A stretch of 32,518 nt of DNA from a virus, in IMG/VR virus record IMGVR_UViG_3300030328_002624, positions 19,514-52,031 of that record; one strand, written 5' to 3'. Under the pieces are notes generated by a model. That model saw only the letters and a list, made by a program, of their open reading frames with translations, ran no database searches and was not told the DNA's origin. Both the position numbers and the translations under genes were made by a program. The stretch's first letter is position 1. The number at the start of each line of letters is the position of its first letter. This document shows, piece by piece, positions 8,046 to 13,449 of this stretch.

Positions 8046-9533
8046 CTACAATAATCGCCAATTTTTTCTTTTAGCTGCAAATAGGTTATTTTCCTGCTTT
8101 TTAATAACAGTTTTATGTGCTGGTTTATAAGCATTCTTATTTGCATAGAAAAATCCGTCAAGTAAATCATCGTGCTTTCCCCTGGGATATAATAGTAATT
8201 CGTCTACTAATGGTTGCATAGATTTTTGCATGTGTACTTTCTTATTAGCAAACAAAGGCTGCAAACTTTCTAATCTATACGACTTGGATGTTCTAGGATT
8301 CTCTTTTATTTCAAGACCAGGGATAAACAATCCCATCTCTGCAGACTTTTCTTTAATGTACTGACGTAGCATTTCCTGATATCCGACAGACTCAATACGT
8401 GTCTTAGCACTTCTATAAGTTTTAAAGTTACTGATAATAGCATCTGCTAGATTTAAAGGTTTAGCTCTTTTTCTATAATAAGGAAGAATGAATCTATTGT
8501 TATCCTTATCTATTGCCATGTTAAATACGACAGAATAGTCGGCACCTCTTTTTGTACTGGAGGCAGGGTCGACGCCTGTAAACACGTTTACAGGTCTACT
8601 CTCATCTACTTCCTCACCATTAAGGTTCGTCAGGATGAGAGTTGACAACCCTTGCTCATTTTTCTCAACGAATCCTTCGTAGTATTGAAAATCTTTTTCT
8701 TTAAATAAATTTTCTTCATCTCCAACAATCTCACATAAGTATTCTCTGTAAAATACAGAGATACGATTGATACTATCCAATTCTTTTTTCTTTTGTATTA
8801 ATTTTTCAATAGGCCATACTGCTGGCCATAAAGCTTTCTTTTCAGACATATTCGGTGAGAAGGTTAAATTCTTCCAACCCTCCATATCTTTTAATGTTTC
8901 CACTAAGCATCTTTGATGCTGTGGAGTACCAATAACACAAACCTTTCCTCTCATCGGGTCTAAAGAAGGAACACCAGATTGCAGCAACCATCTCAAATTA
9001 AACTCCATGGACTCTGCTGTCTTGGTATTATTTTCATCTTCAGGGTCATCAAGGATTAAAAGAGTAGGTCGTTGATTTCCGTGTTTAATACCACGAATCT
9101 GCTGACCAGTACCTTTGCACATAATAACAGAGCCATCTTTTAACTCAATCTCCGTGTTTGTCCATTTCTTTGCTGATTGCTGCCCCCAGTATCCAAAGAA
9201 ATGTCTAAACTCCTGGGAATAATCTAAAACGTCTTTGATTGTACCTAATAGCTTTGTGGCGTGACCTTGCGTACGAGACACAAGAACAATAACTTTAATA
9301 CCAGGGTCGAACATCAAATGGAATAAAGGATAAACACCAGCAACAATGGAAGACTTAGCGTGTCCACGAGGAGCAATTACATTTAACTGCGTCACGTCTG
9401 GTTTTAATAATTGTTTAGAAATGTCATAATGAAATCGTGGAGACTCTTCACTAAACATATTCGGCATAACCATTCGGCCGAATAGCAACATATCTTGTTG
9501 CATATCTAATAAAATTTTATCTTTGTTCATCAA
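8046..9533 (-). CDS. terL: Terminase large subunit (ATPase-nuclease)
   Basis: 495 residues. It is the DNA-packaging motor and cuts the concatemer. The ATPase domain carries the Walker A-like loop APRGHAKS (54-61) and Walker B LLILDDPED (about 158-166) with the catalytic acidic pair. A coupling motif follows (CVIGTPQHQ, about 199-207). The RNase H-like nuclease domain starts at TGVDPASSTKRGADYS (319-334), with further acids near GKHDDLLDG (about 465-473). Full length. The start overlaps the end of a 44-codon gene, and small terminase lies just upstream. Confidence 0.96.
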   Translation of the reverse strand: MMNKDKILLDMQQDMLLFGRMVMPNMFSEESPRFHYDISKQLLKPDVTQLNVIAPRGHAKSSIVAGVYPLFHLMFDPGIKVIVLVSRTQGHATKLLGTIKDVLDYSQEFRHFFGYWGQQSAKKWTNTEIELKDGSVIMCKGTGQQIRGIKHGNQRPTLLILDDPEDENNTKTAESMEFNLRWLLQSGVPSLDPMRGKVCVIGTPQHQRCLVETLKDMEGWKNLTFSPNMSEKKALWPAVWPIEKLIQKKKELDSINRISVFYREYLCEIVGDEENLFKEKDFQYYEGFVEKNEQGLSTLILTNLNGEEVDESRPVNVFTGVDPASSTKRGADYSVVFNMAIDKDNNRFILPYYRKRAKPLNLADAIISNFKTYRSAKTRIESVGYQEMLRQYIKEKSAEMGLFIPGLEIKENPRTSKSYRLESLQPLFANKKVHMQKSMQPLVDELLLYPRGKHDDLLDGFFYANKNAYKPAHKTVIKKQENNLFAAKRKNWRLL

Positions 9534-9651
9534 TAACTTCTTTTACTACAGTAACATGTATATTCATCTCTCTTGCTACCTCTTGTAACGTAGCAATAAA
9601 TAAAGCCATATTGTCATTACTTGTTGTTGATATCTTTATTGTTTTCTTCAT
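9517..9651 (-). CDS. Small protein between terminase subunits
   Basis: 44 residues starting MKKTIKISTTSNDNMALFIA and ending HVTVVKEVIDEQR. An AGGA five bases before the ATG supports this start over a longer in-frame one at 9711. It overlaps the end of the small terminase gene and the start of the large one, so all three are coupled. Short beta-alpha-beta outline; function unknown. Confidence 0.5.
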   Translation of the reverse strand: MKKTIKISTTSNDNMALFIATLQEVAREMNIHVTVVKEVIDEQR

Positions 9652-10402
9652 GAACATCCTGTGTTTTAGTAGCGACAAGTTTCTTTTGCTGTTTCTCATA
9701 GTTAGCTTCAATCTGACTAGACATATCTAATTCTAGTGTTTCTGTCACTTGCTTCTGTTTTGGAGCCATATCTAAAAATATGGACAATTCTTTAGCGGCA
9801 CGAATCATGTCAGCACTATTTTCTTTTACCTTTGCTACTTCGATTGCATCTTTAATAGTATCTAATACGAATCCTTCATCAATTTCACGGTCCACCAATA
9901 CTTCTTTTAACTTTTCTTCAATCATTTGTTTCGCCTCTTTTGTTTTAAATAATCTTTTTGCAGCTATAGCAGGGTTTTCTTGGTCAGGCCTATATAATGT
10001 GCCTATTTTATTCATATCTGGCTGTAGACCTGCCATTTTGTAGCTTAAAAAGGCATCTACTGCTAATTCAGCCCTACTACTTTGTGCTTCTAACTCATTA
10101 TAAGACTTTGTAGATACATTACATAGGTTTCCAGACATATAATGAGGTTCAAACTCTAGTGTGCTTGTTTTATGTACCCATTGTCTTCCAAATGGAAAGG
10201 TAAGGACAGTTCCTTTCTTGTAGGAACTATGTTGTAGACACTCAGAGACGTAATTATCGTCACTAACACCCCAATCAGACTCTTTGCAGTCTTTCCAGTG
10301 TTTATAGATGATACCTTCTTCATCTGCTTCTATAGCAGTATAGACAGGATATACCTTAGACTTGAACTTGTTCTTCTTCAGCTTCTTCGTTAAGTGTATC
10401 AT
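9617..10402 (-). CDS. terS: Probable terminase small subunit
   Basis: 261 residues immediately upstream of terL. The first ~85 residues are an extra domain with a Trp/Cys-containing segment (HWKDCKESDWGVSDDNYVSE). The rest fits small terminases: a DNA-binding-type helical block with NPAIAAKRLFKTKEAKQMIE, then EGFVLDTIKDAIEVAKVKEN, then ADMIRAAKELSIFLDMAPKQ, the 'ALk..e.Lg.flgm' end of the family. It recognises phage DNA and loads terL. Moderately confident from the C-terminal pattern and position. Confidence 0.65.
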   Translation of the reverse strand: MIHLTKKLKKNKFKSKVYPVYTAIEADEEGIIYKHWKDCKESDWGVSDDNYVSECLQHSSYKKGTVLTFPFGRQWVHKTSTLEFEPHYMSGNLCNVSTKSYNELEAQSSRAELAVDAFLSYKMAGLQPDMNKIGTLYRPDQENPAIAAKRLFKTKEAKQMIEEKLKEVLVDREIDEGFVLDTIKDAIEVAKVKENSADMIRAAKELSIFLDMAPKQKQVTETLELDMSSQIEANYEKQQKKLVATKTQDVHEENNKDINNK

Positions 10403-10580
10403 TGTAATTTTTTTCCAAATATTTTACAAAATCTTCCTTGTCTTCTTTAAACTTAACGTATTCGTCTAATGCTTTTTCGTTCATAACGGTTGCTTGAGTG
10501 ATTTTCTCTAATTGCATAGTTAAATTCATCATCACACGCATAATTTCAGCATACGTTAATTTACTTTTCGGTTTCTTCAT
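10356..10580 (-). CDS. Hypothetical small acidic helical protein
   Basis: 74 residues starting MKKPKSKLTYAEIMRVMMNL after a strong AAAGGAG site. Almost wholly helical (MQLEKITQATVMNEKALDEY) with a strongly acidic tail ending EEAEEEQVQV, which overlaps the start of the small terminase gene. It is the first gene after the inferred leftward promoter. Coiled-coil features suggest oligomerisation. No family recognised. Confidence 0.6.
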   Translation of the reverse strand: MKKPKSKLTYAEIMRVMMNLTMQLEKITQATVMNEKALDEYVKFKEDKEDFVKYLEKNYNDTLNEEAEEEQVQV

Positions 10581-10656
10581 CGTAACTCCTTTACGTAATA
10601 AATCTTCTTAAAGATTTATGTATTCTTAACGTATAGCTATCCGTATAGTATATACG

Positions 10657-10684
10657 AATATATACGTATATCCTTAAATGTCAA
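10657..10684 (-). promoter_or_regulatory. Leftward sigma70-type promoter in a TATACG-repeat region
   Basis: On the minus strand a perfect TTGACA (complement of 10679-10684) is followed after 16 bases by TATATT (complement of 10657-10662). The same stretch (about 10640-10675) is built of interleaved palindromic TATACG/CGTATA units, so an operator could overlap the promoter. It would drive the packaging and head operon starting with the gene at 10580. Confidence 0.55.
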
Positions 10685-10696
10685 TAAAAAAATAAA

Positions 10697-10909
10697 TTAA
10701 TTCCAATCTTCATCAACTTCCATCTTCAATTTCATCGTTTCCTGAACAAAAATGACCTCAAGATTAGCTAACATGAATTGCTTCAATATTGCTATATCAG
10801 GGTCTTTTGGGTCAATTGGAATAGCAATCCATTCTTCCTTTTTCGAATCCCACATTTCAAAAATTTCATCAGCTTTAAATCCTCTAATCATATCTTTCGG
10901 AAGTTTCAT
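10697..10909 (-). CDS. Hypothetical small protein
   Basis: 70 residues starting MKLPKDMIRGFKADEIFEMW and ending KLKMEVDEDWN. The WDSKKEEWIAIPIDPKDPD segment suggests a short beta-hairpin before a helix. No cysteine or membrane segment. No clear ribosome binding site is visible upstream, which lowers confidence. It lies between the leftward promoter and the structured RNA block. The gap between its start and that block holds only AT-rich sequence. Function unknown. Confidence 0.45.
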   Translation of the reverse strand: MKLPKDMIRGFKADEIFEMWDSKKEEWIAIPIDPKDPDIAILKQFMLANLEVIFVQETMKLKMEVDEDWN

Positions 10910-10977
10910 ATATTAAAGTAAAGCCAATATTTGAAAAATACAACTAGAATGTGTGCACGTGATATATATGTATCCTA

Positions 10978-11377
10978 CCCCATACGGATATTCGTCGCTC
11001 GGACTAATTTTCGTTGAAAATTCGTCGTTCGAGCAACGCTCCAGGCATGCTGCCCCATGCACAACGGTGTTGAGCACGGGCATGCCTGTCGCTTCGCATC
11101 CACTACGGAGAGACACTCCGTAGTGAAGCGTTGCTCTTCCTCGCTGTGTGTCAACCTCCGATTAACGTCGGTAACACACAGACGCAAAACACGAAAGCCG
11201 AGGCTTGAGCACGCTCAACCCTGTCTTGCTCACGCTACGGCGTTGCCTTGACCGCTTGAGGAACAAAGGACCGAGCAAGACAGCGTCTTTCTTTTCAACT
11301 CATCGGTGTTCTTCCCTTCGGTCATCACACGTCTTATATTTTTTTAGTCCTCGCTCCTCACATATATCCGTATGGGG
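10978..11377 (+). ncRNA. Structured domain 1 (about 400 nt)
   Basis: Closed by CCCCATACGGATAT (10978-10991) pairing with 11364-11377, 14 perfect base pairs, backed by GGACT (11001-11005) with AGTCC (11346-11350). A three-way junction follows: GAGCAACGCT (11031-11040) with 11127-11136 encloses CAGGCATGC/GCATGCCTG (11042-11050, 11080-11088) and CACTACGGAG/CTCCGTAGTG (11101-11110, 11116-11125). Further helices: TGTGTGT/ACACACA (11145-11151, 11174-11180) and CTGTCTTGCTC/GAGCAAGACAG (11221-11231, 11273-11283). Open frames here are interrupted and lack ribosome binding sites, so it is read as non-coding. The strand is not determined by the domain itself. Confidence 0.6.
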
Positions 11378-11418
11378 GGACCCTTACCAAAAACCTTTAT
11401 ATTAATACCTTGCATCAT

Positions 11419-11507
11419 ACTGACTGCAAGTGTTCACATGCGATAAGCCCCAATCGCTATGGCGATTGCGATATCGCATTGTGTTCACACTTGACAAAGG
11501 AGTCAGT
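11419..11507 (+). promoter_or_regulatory. Long leader hairpin abutting a start codon
   Basis: Three stacked helices: ACTGACT (11419-11425) with AGTCAGT (11501-11507), CAAGTGT (11427-11433) with ACACTTG (11487-11493), and TGCGATA with TATCGCA. Their apex is a CCC/U hairpin. The AAAGGAG site (11496-11502) lies in the bulge and the 3' strand, and the last paired base precedes the ATG at 11508, so folding should restrict ribosome access. Confidence 0.55.
11439..11478 (+). promoter_or_regulatory. CCC/U hairpin, copy 1
   Basis: Outer helix TGCGATA/TATCGCA, internal loop AGCCC against CGA, inner helix CAATCGC/GCGATTG (11451-11457, 11462-11468), loop TATG. It differs from the majority copies in the upper two pairs, with both sides changed. 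It sits at the tip of the leader hairpin of a 42-codon frame. Confidence 0.65.
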
Positions 11508-11636
11508 ATGTTGCAACTATTTCGCCTTTTGATGAAAACGCCGTTTAGTTACTGGAAAGCAATTCTTGCTTGTCCAGATAACGAACCGTTGCATTTTCAT
11601 CATGACGGCTGTCCTTGCTGTTGGAGGAAATCATGA
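11508..11636 (+). CDS. Possible 42-residue Cys/His protein
   Basis: Frame starting MLQLFRLLMKTPFSYWKAIL and ending FHHDGCPCCWRKS. A canonical AAAGGAG lies five bases before the ATG and a terminator 48 bases after the stop. The C-terminal HFHHDGCPCCW cluster could bind a metal ion. The region is GC-richer than the early genes and its bases also form nested hairpins, so it may be a chance frame inside a structured RNA. The ideal ribosome binding site is the main argument for translation. Confidence 0.45.
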   Translation: MLQLFRLLMKTPFSYWKAILACPDNEPLHFHHDGCPCCWRKS

Positions 11637-11684
11637 GATTACCTCCAAGCAAAGTCATCAACGTGTTTTGACACGTTAATGAAA

Positions 11685-11722
11685 GAAATCCCCTACTATT
11701 CGTAGAGGATTTCTTTTTTTTT
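11685..11722 (+). terminator. Intrinsic terminator
   Basis: GAAATCC-C-CTAC (11685-11696), loop TATTC, GTAG-A-GGATTTC (11702-11713), then nine T (11714-11722). An 11-bp stem with one C/A mismatch followed by a pure T-run is a classic rho-independent terminator on the plus strand. Confidence 0.8.
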
Positions 11723-11865
11723 GCTAAAGGTTTTTGTCGCTAGATTTCTGGCTAGTGCCAAGAAAAGAACCTTCTTGTCACTATCCTTCTATCTGCTCTT
11801 CCTGTTTCGTCATCCTTACTCTTCCACTCTGCATACCGATACGCAACTTTTCTCAACGCACAGCC

Positions 11866-12028
11866 AGCCGTTCAAACGTTTTATCTCCCAGGGACTCCAG
11901 ACAAACGGCGAATAAACACTCCGTCAATTCCCCAATCGCTGTGGCGATAGGTATTGACGGATATTCGCCCGTTTGTCATTCCGTCCAACTGGGAGATTTT
12001 TCTATGGAAAATCAAACGTTTGACGGCT
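11866..12028 (+). promoter_or_regulatory. Leader hairpin that buries RBS and start codon
   Basis: Nested helices, outside in: 11866-11881 with 12014-12028 (one bulge), ATCTCCCAG (11883-11891) with CTGGGAGAT (11989-11997), GACAAACGGCGAATA (11900-11914) with 11962-11977 (one bulge), and CCGTCAAT with ATTGACGG. The GGGAG site (11991-11995) is fully paired and the ATG at 12004 sits in an internal loop. If folded, translation of the frame at 12004 should be off. Confidence 0.6.
11921..11960 (+). promoter_or_regulatory. CCC/U hairpin, copy 2
   Basis: Outer helix CCGTCAAT/ATTGACGG (11921-11928, 11953-11960), CCC on the 5' side, inner helix CAATCGC/GCGATAG (11933-11939, 11944-11950) with one A/A mismatch, loop TGTG. 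It forms the tip of the long leader hairpin before the 87-codon frame. Confidence 0.6.
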
Positions 12029-12267
12029 GCACTTTCATCGTTTTCTCTGGCGAGAAAACAGATGACGGCAAGGCTGTTATTGCGTTGAGAACCCGTCACG
12101 CCAACAGAGTTGGCTACGGGGCAGTTGCGTATCTCAAGTCTAAAGACTCTGTGACTCAAGTAGCAAGCTACTTGCAGTCAAGAGGTCTTGACTTGTATGC
12201 AAGAGGTCAGAGTAAGTCTGGCAACTCGCTACGCTTCGGCATCCTCAACATGAAAACCAAGGCATAA
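12004..12267 (+). CDS. Possible 87-residue protein in a structured RNA
   Basis: Starts MENQTFDGCTFIVFSGEKTD and ends RFGILNMKTKA. GGGAG lies eight bases before the ATG. The amino-acid make-up looks like a small alpha/beta protein (VIALRTRHANRVGYGAVAYL, then VTQVASYLQSRGLDLYARGQ), but no family is recognised. The same bases form perfect hairpins: 12040-12059 (loop TGGC), 12100-12114, 12157-12174 and 12176-12193. Composition is unlike the AT-rich early genes. Either a foreign gene with strong secondary structure or a non-coding RNA with a chance frame. A short terminator region follows. Confidence 0.5.
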   Translation: MENQTFDGCTFIVFSGEKTDDGKAVIALRTRHANRVGYGAVAYLKSKDSVTQVASYLQSRGLDLYARGQSKSGNSLRFGILNMKTKA

Positions 12268-12282
12268 ATGCCTAGGTTTTCG

Positions 12283-12368
12283 AAGAGCAGAAATGGATAG
12301 TGCCCCCTCACGTCTTCATCAAGTGAAAAAGAACGACTCGTCGTTCGGGGGGAAGGCTCTTTTTTTTT
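12283..12368 (+). terminator. Branched terminator-like structure
   Basis: AAGAGC (12283-12288) pairs with GCTCTT (12356-12361). Inside, CCCCC (about 12303-12307) can pair with GGGGGG (12347-12352), with hairpins CTCAC/GTGA and AACGA-CTCG-TCGTT. Nine T (12360-12368) follow. It probably ends a plus-strand transcript. The stem is longer and more branched than usual, so strength is uncertain. Confidence 0.5.
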
Positions 12369-12447
12369 GGCACTAGCATTTTTTTCTAATGTAGACAAAT
12401 CAAAGTAATGATTTGTCCGTCTTTCTTTTTCAGAAATCTAGCGACTC

Positions 12448-12510
12448 TTGCATTGTATTTTTGCAGGTTTTTGGACGGGTCCCACGGATACTGTTACCAA
12501 AAAAATGCAA
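12448..12510 (+). ncRNA. Structured domain 4 (63 nt)
   Basis: TTGCATT (12448-12454) and TTTTTGG (12468-12474) together pair with the unbroken right arm CCAAAAAAATGCAA (12497-12510), leaving a 13-base bulge on the left. The loop carries GGGTCC (12477-12482), complementary to GGACCC in the junction strand between domains 1 and 2. It is the smallest of the five adjoining domains. Confidence 0.45.
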
Positions 12511-12560
12511 CGGGGAAACTACCAAAAAACATATTGTTTGTATGACAGGATAAATTAGAC

Positions 12561-12645
12561 TCAACTAGTTTTCGGAACCTGATGACCTAGGGCTCCCCAA
12601 TCTCTCCGAGATTTGTTCGCTTTTTGAGTTCCGAAAACCAGTTGA
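12561..12645 (+). promoter_or_regulatory. CCC/U hairpin, copy 3, on an 18-bp stem
   Basis: TCAACTAGTTTTCGGAAC (12561-12578) pairs with 12628-12645 with a single G-U. The large loop holds CCCCAATCTC, loop TCC, and GAGATTTG (12595-12615), the consensus with one extra T. It is the first helix of domain 5, the same 5' position the element takes in domains 2 and 3. Confidence 0.65.
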
Positions 12646-13265
12646 TAGCGGTAAGTATGGTATGTTGAAAAGATTTGCAGGGGTTACTAGCGTAACCTCT
12701 GCTCAAAATTGGAATGAATGGCGAAAGTCCCAATACAATACCCAGGGGAAGCGTTCTGGGCATTCCATTAGTAGTATATATGACCTATTACCATTGACGC
12801 GCAATAACAGATAGGATTAACATGGGCTGTTGATAGGTCATATATATGTAAAGAATTTTTGTAAAGAATTTTAAGTTATTAATATGCAGTTAATACCTTA
12901 AAATGGTTTTAAACATTGTGAAAGAGGCTAGATAAGCCCTCTACAATGAGTTGTATAGTCCGATAGGACCTTGGGCGTATCAAATGATACGGATAAGCCA
13001 GCCAATAATGCTGGAATACAATGTTGTTTGAGTAACAAAGATAGGAGTTTATCCTACTTATATGCATAGTCAAAATGGTCAATTACTTGGAGCCATTCTA
13101 TGCCATATTTATCTGCTCAATGAATAGGTAGTCAGAGATGACATATCATGCCTATTTGAGAGTGCTCTGGTAAGAGTATAAATATGTAAGTAAACGTGTC
13201 TTCAGAGAAGATGACGTAAAATCTAACAAACATGAGAGTGATACCAAAACCTCTCTAAAACCACT

Positions 13266-13303
13266 TATATGAGGGAACTTACGTTCCCTTATATATTTTT
13301 TTT
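13266..13303 (+). terminator. Strong intrinsic terminator of domain 5
   Basis: TATATGAGGGAAC (13266-13278), loop TTAC, GTTCCCTTATATA (13283-13295), eight T (13296-13303). Thirteen base pairs with one G-U and a clean T-run. This fixes the plus strand and a likely 3' end for the ornate RNA near 13303. Confidence 0.9.
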
Positions 13304-13388
13304 GACAATATGTTTTTTTTGTAGTTTCAGATACATTATTGTCATATAACTTGTGTTACTTGTCTGTAAAATAACCTAAAACTTGTTC

Positions 13389-13432
13389 GGAATAACCTCC
13401 CCAATCTCTCCGAGATTGTTTCAGCAATTTCC
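13389..13432 (+). promoter_or_regulatory. CCC/U hairpin, copy 4
   Basis: CCCCAATCTCTCCGAGATTG at 13399-13418, one of four identical copies: seven-pair stem, TCC loop. The outer pairing is weaker than in other copies (GGAAT 13389-13393 with ATTTCC 13427-13432). It is the only copy followed by another structured RNA rather than directly by a ribosome binding site. Confidence 0.65.
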
Positions 13433-13449
13433 TTTTAGAGCAAAGACTT

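Larger units (their letters stand above)
11388..11736 (+). other. Structured domain 2, with 42-codon frame
   Basis: Closed by CAAAAACCTTTA (11388-11399) pairing with TAAAGGTTTTTG (11725-11736). Inside are a leader hairpin ending at the start codon of a short frame, helices within the frame (GATGAAAA with TTTTCATC; TTGGAGG 11621-11627 with CCTCCAA 11642-11648), AACGTGT/ACACGTT (11660-11677) and an intrinsic terminator. The right arm directly follows the terminator T-run and touches the left arm of domain 3. Confidence 0.5.
11736..12445 (+). other. Structured domain 3 (about 710 nt), with 87-codon frame
   Basis: Closed by GTCGCTAGATTTCTG (11736-11750) pairing perfectly with CAGAAATCTAGCGAC (12431-12445). 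The left arm continues as GCTAGTGCC (11751-11759), complementary to GGCACTAGC (12369-12377). The right side carries an extra hairpin, GACAAATC/GATTTGTC (about 12393-12418). Inside are a leader hairpin with a CCC/U element, an 87-codon frame whose DNA folds into at least four perfect hairpins, and a T-run ending exactly at the second right arm. GGCACTA can alternatively pair with the nearer TAGTGCC (12298-12304). Confidence 0.55.
12518..13325 (+). ncRNA. Structured domain 5: large ornate RNA
   Basis: Left arm ACTACCAAAAAACATATTGT (12518-12537) pairs with 13305-13325 with one mismatch and one indel. Helices inside, in order: an 18-bp hairpin (12561-12578/12628-12645); GCAGGGGTTAC-TAGC-GTAACCTCTGC (12677-12702); TGGAATG/CATTCCA (12710-12767) around CCCAG/CTGGG; a perfect 14-bp helix (12775-12788/12833-12846); CATTGT/ACAATG (12914-12948); a four-way junction closed by TTGTAT/ATACAA (12951-13021); CATAG/CTATG (13065-13102); CATATTTAT/ATAAATATG (13104-13186); and a terminator. 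Only a 50-codon frame without a good RBS is present. Size, branching and phage setting recall GOLLD and ROOL RNAs. Identity unproven. Confidence 0.7.
10968..13336 (+). ncRNA. Candidate giant ornate RNA block, five domains
   Basis: About 2.37 kb with no large gene, visibly richer in GC than its flanks. ATGTATC (10968-10974) pairs with GATACAT (13330-13336). Inside, five long-range inverted repeats tile almost without gaps: 10978-11377, 11388-11736, 11736-12445, 12448-12510 and 12518-13325. The junction strands left between them are 3, 10, 0, 2, 7 and 4 bases. GGACCC in the ten-base junction strand (11378-11383) is complementary to GGGTCC in the loop of the fourth domain (12477-12482). This resembles a central multihelix junction. 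T-runs and terminator-like hairpins inside on the plus strand, and two possible small genes, argue that it may instead be several adjacent transcripts. Strand is inferred from the T-runs. Confidence 0.55.

Noticed and set aside
10913-11405. Several 60- to 70-codon frames on both strands in domain 1
   Set aside because: They overlap each other, lack ribosome binding sites and read as low-quality protein. They are by-products of the GC-rich palindromic sequence.
11736-12445. Insertion element with 15-bp terminal inverted repeats
   Set aside because: No transposase, no target duplication, and the neighbouring domains have entirely different arms, so a transposon family does not fit.
12579-12585. 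CTGATGA, the hammerhead ribozyme core (or C-box) sequence, inside the 18-bp hairpin
   Set aside because: No stem II followed by GAAA and no correct stem III; the only GAAA nearby is inside the paired arm. Chance match.
12662-12814. 50-codon frame starting MLKRFAGVTSVTSAQNWNEW
   Set aside because: It has only a weak GGTAAG upstream and runs through at least three strong hairpins. Kept as a possibility but not listed as a gene.
12951-12970. TATAGTCC, as in the P7 region of group I introns
   Set aside because: No matching P7 5' strand (GACTA type) upstream, no P3/P4/P6 pattern and no split exon around the element.
12951-13021. Cloverleaf resembling a tRNA
   Set aside because: The middle arm has a 4-base loop, no TTC loop and no CCA-ready acceptor stem. 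It is a four-way junction of the larger RNA.
13302-13336. TTGACA at 13302 as a rightward promoter
   Set aside because: No acceptable -10 at 16-18 bases; the best AT-rich hexamers are 23 or more bases away. The sequence overlaps the closing arm of domain 5.
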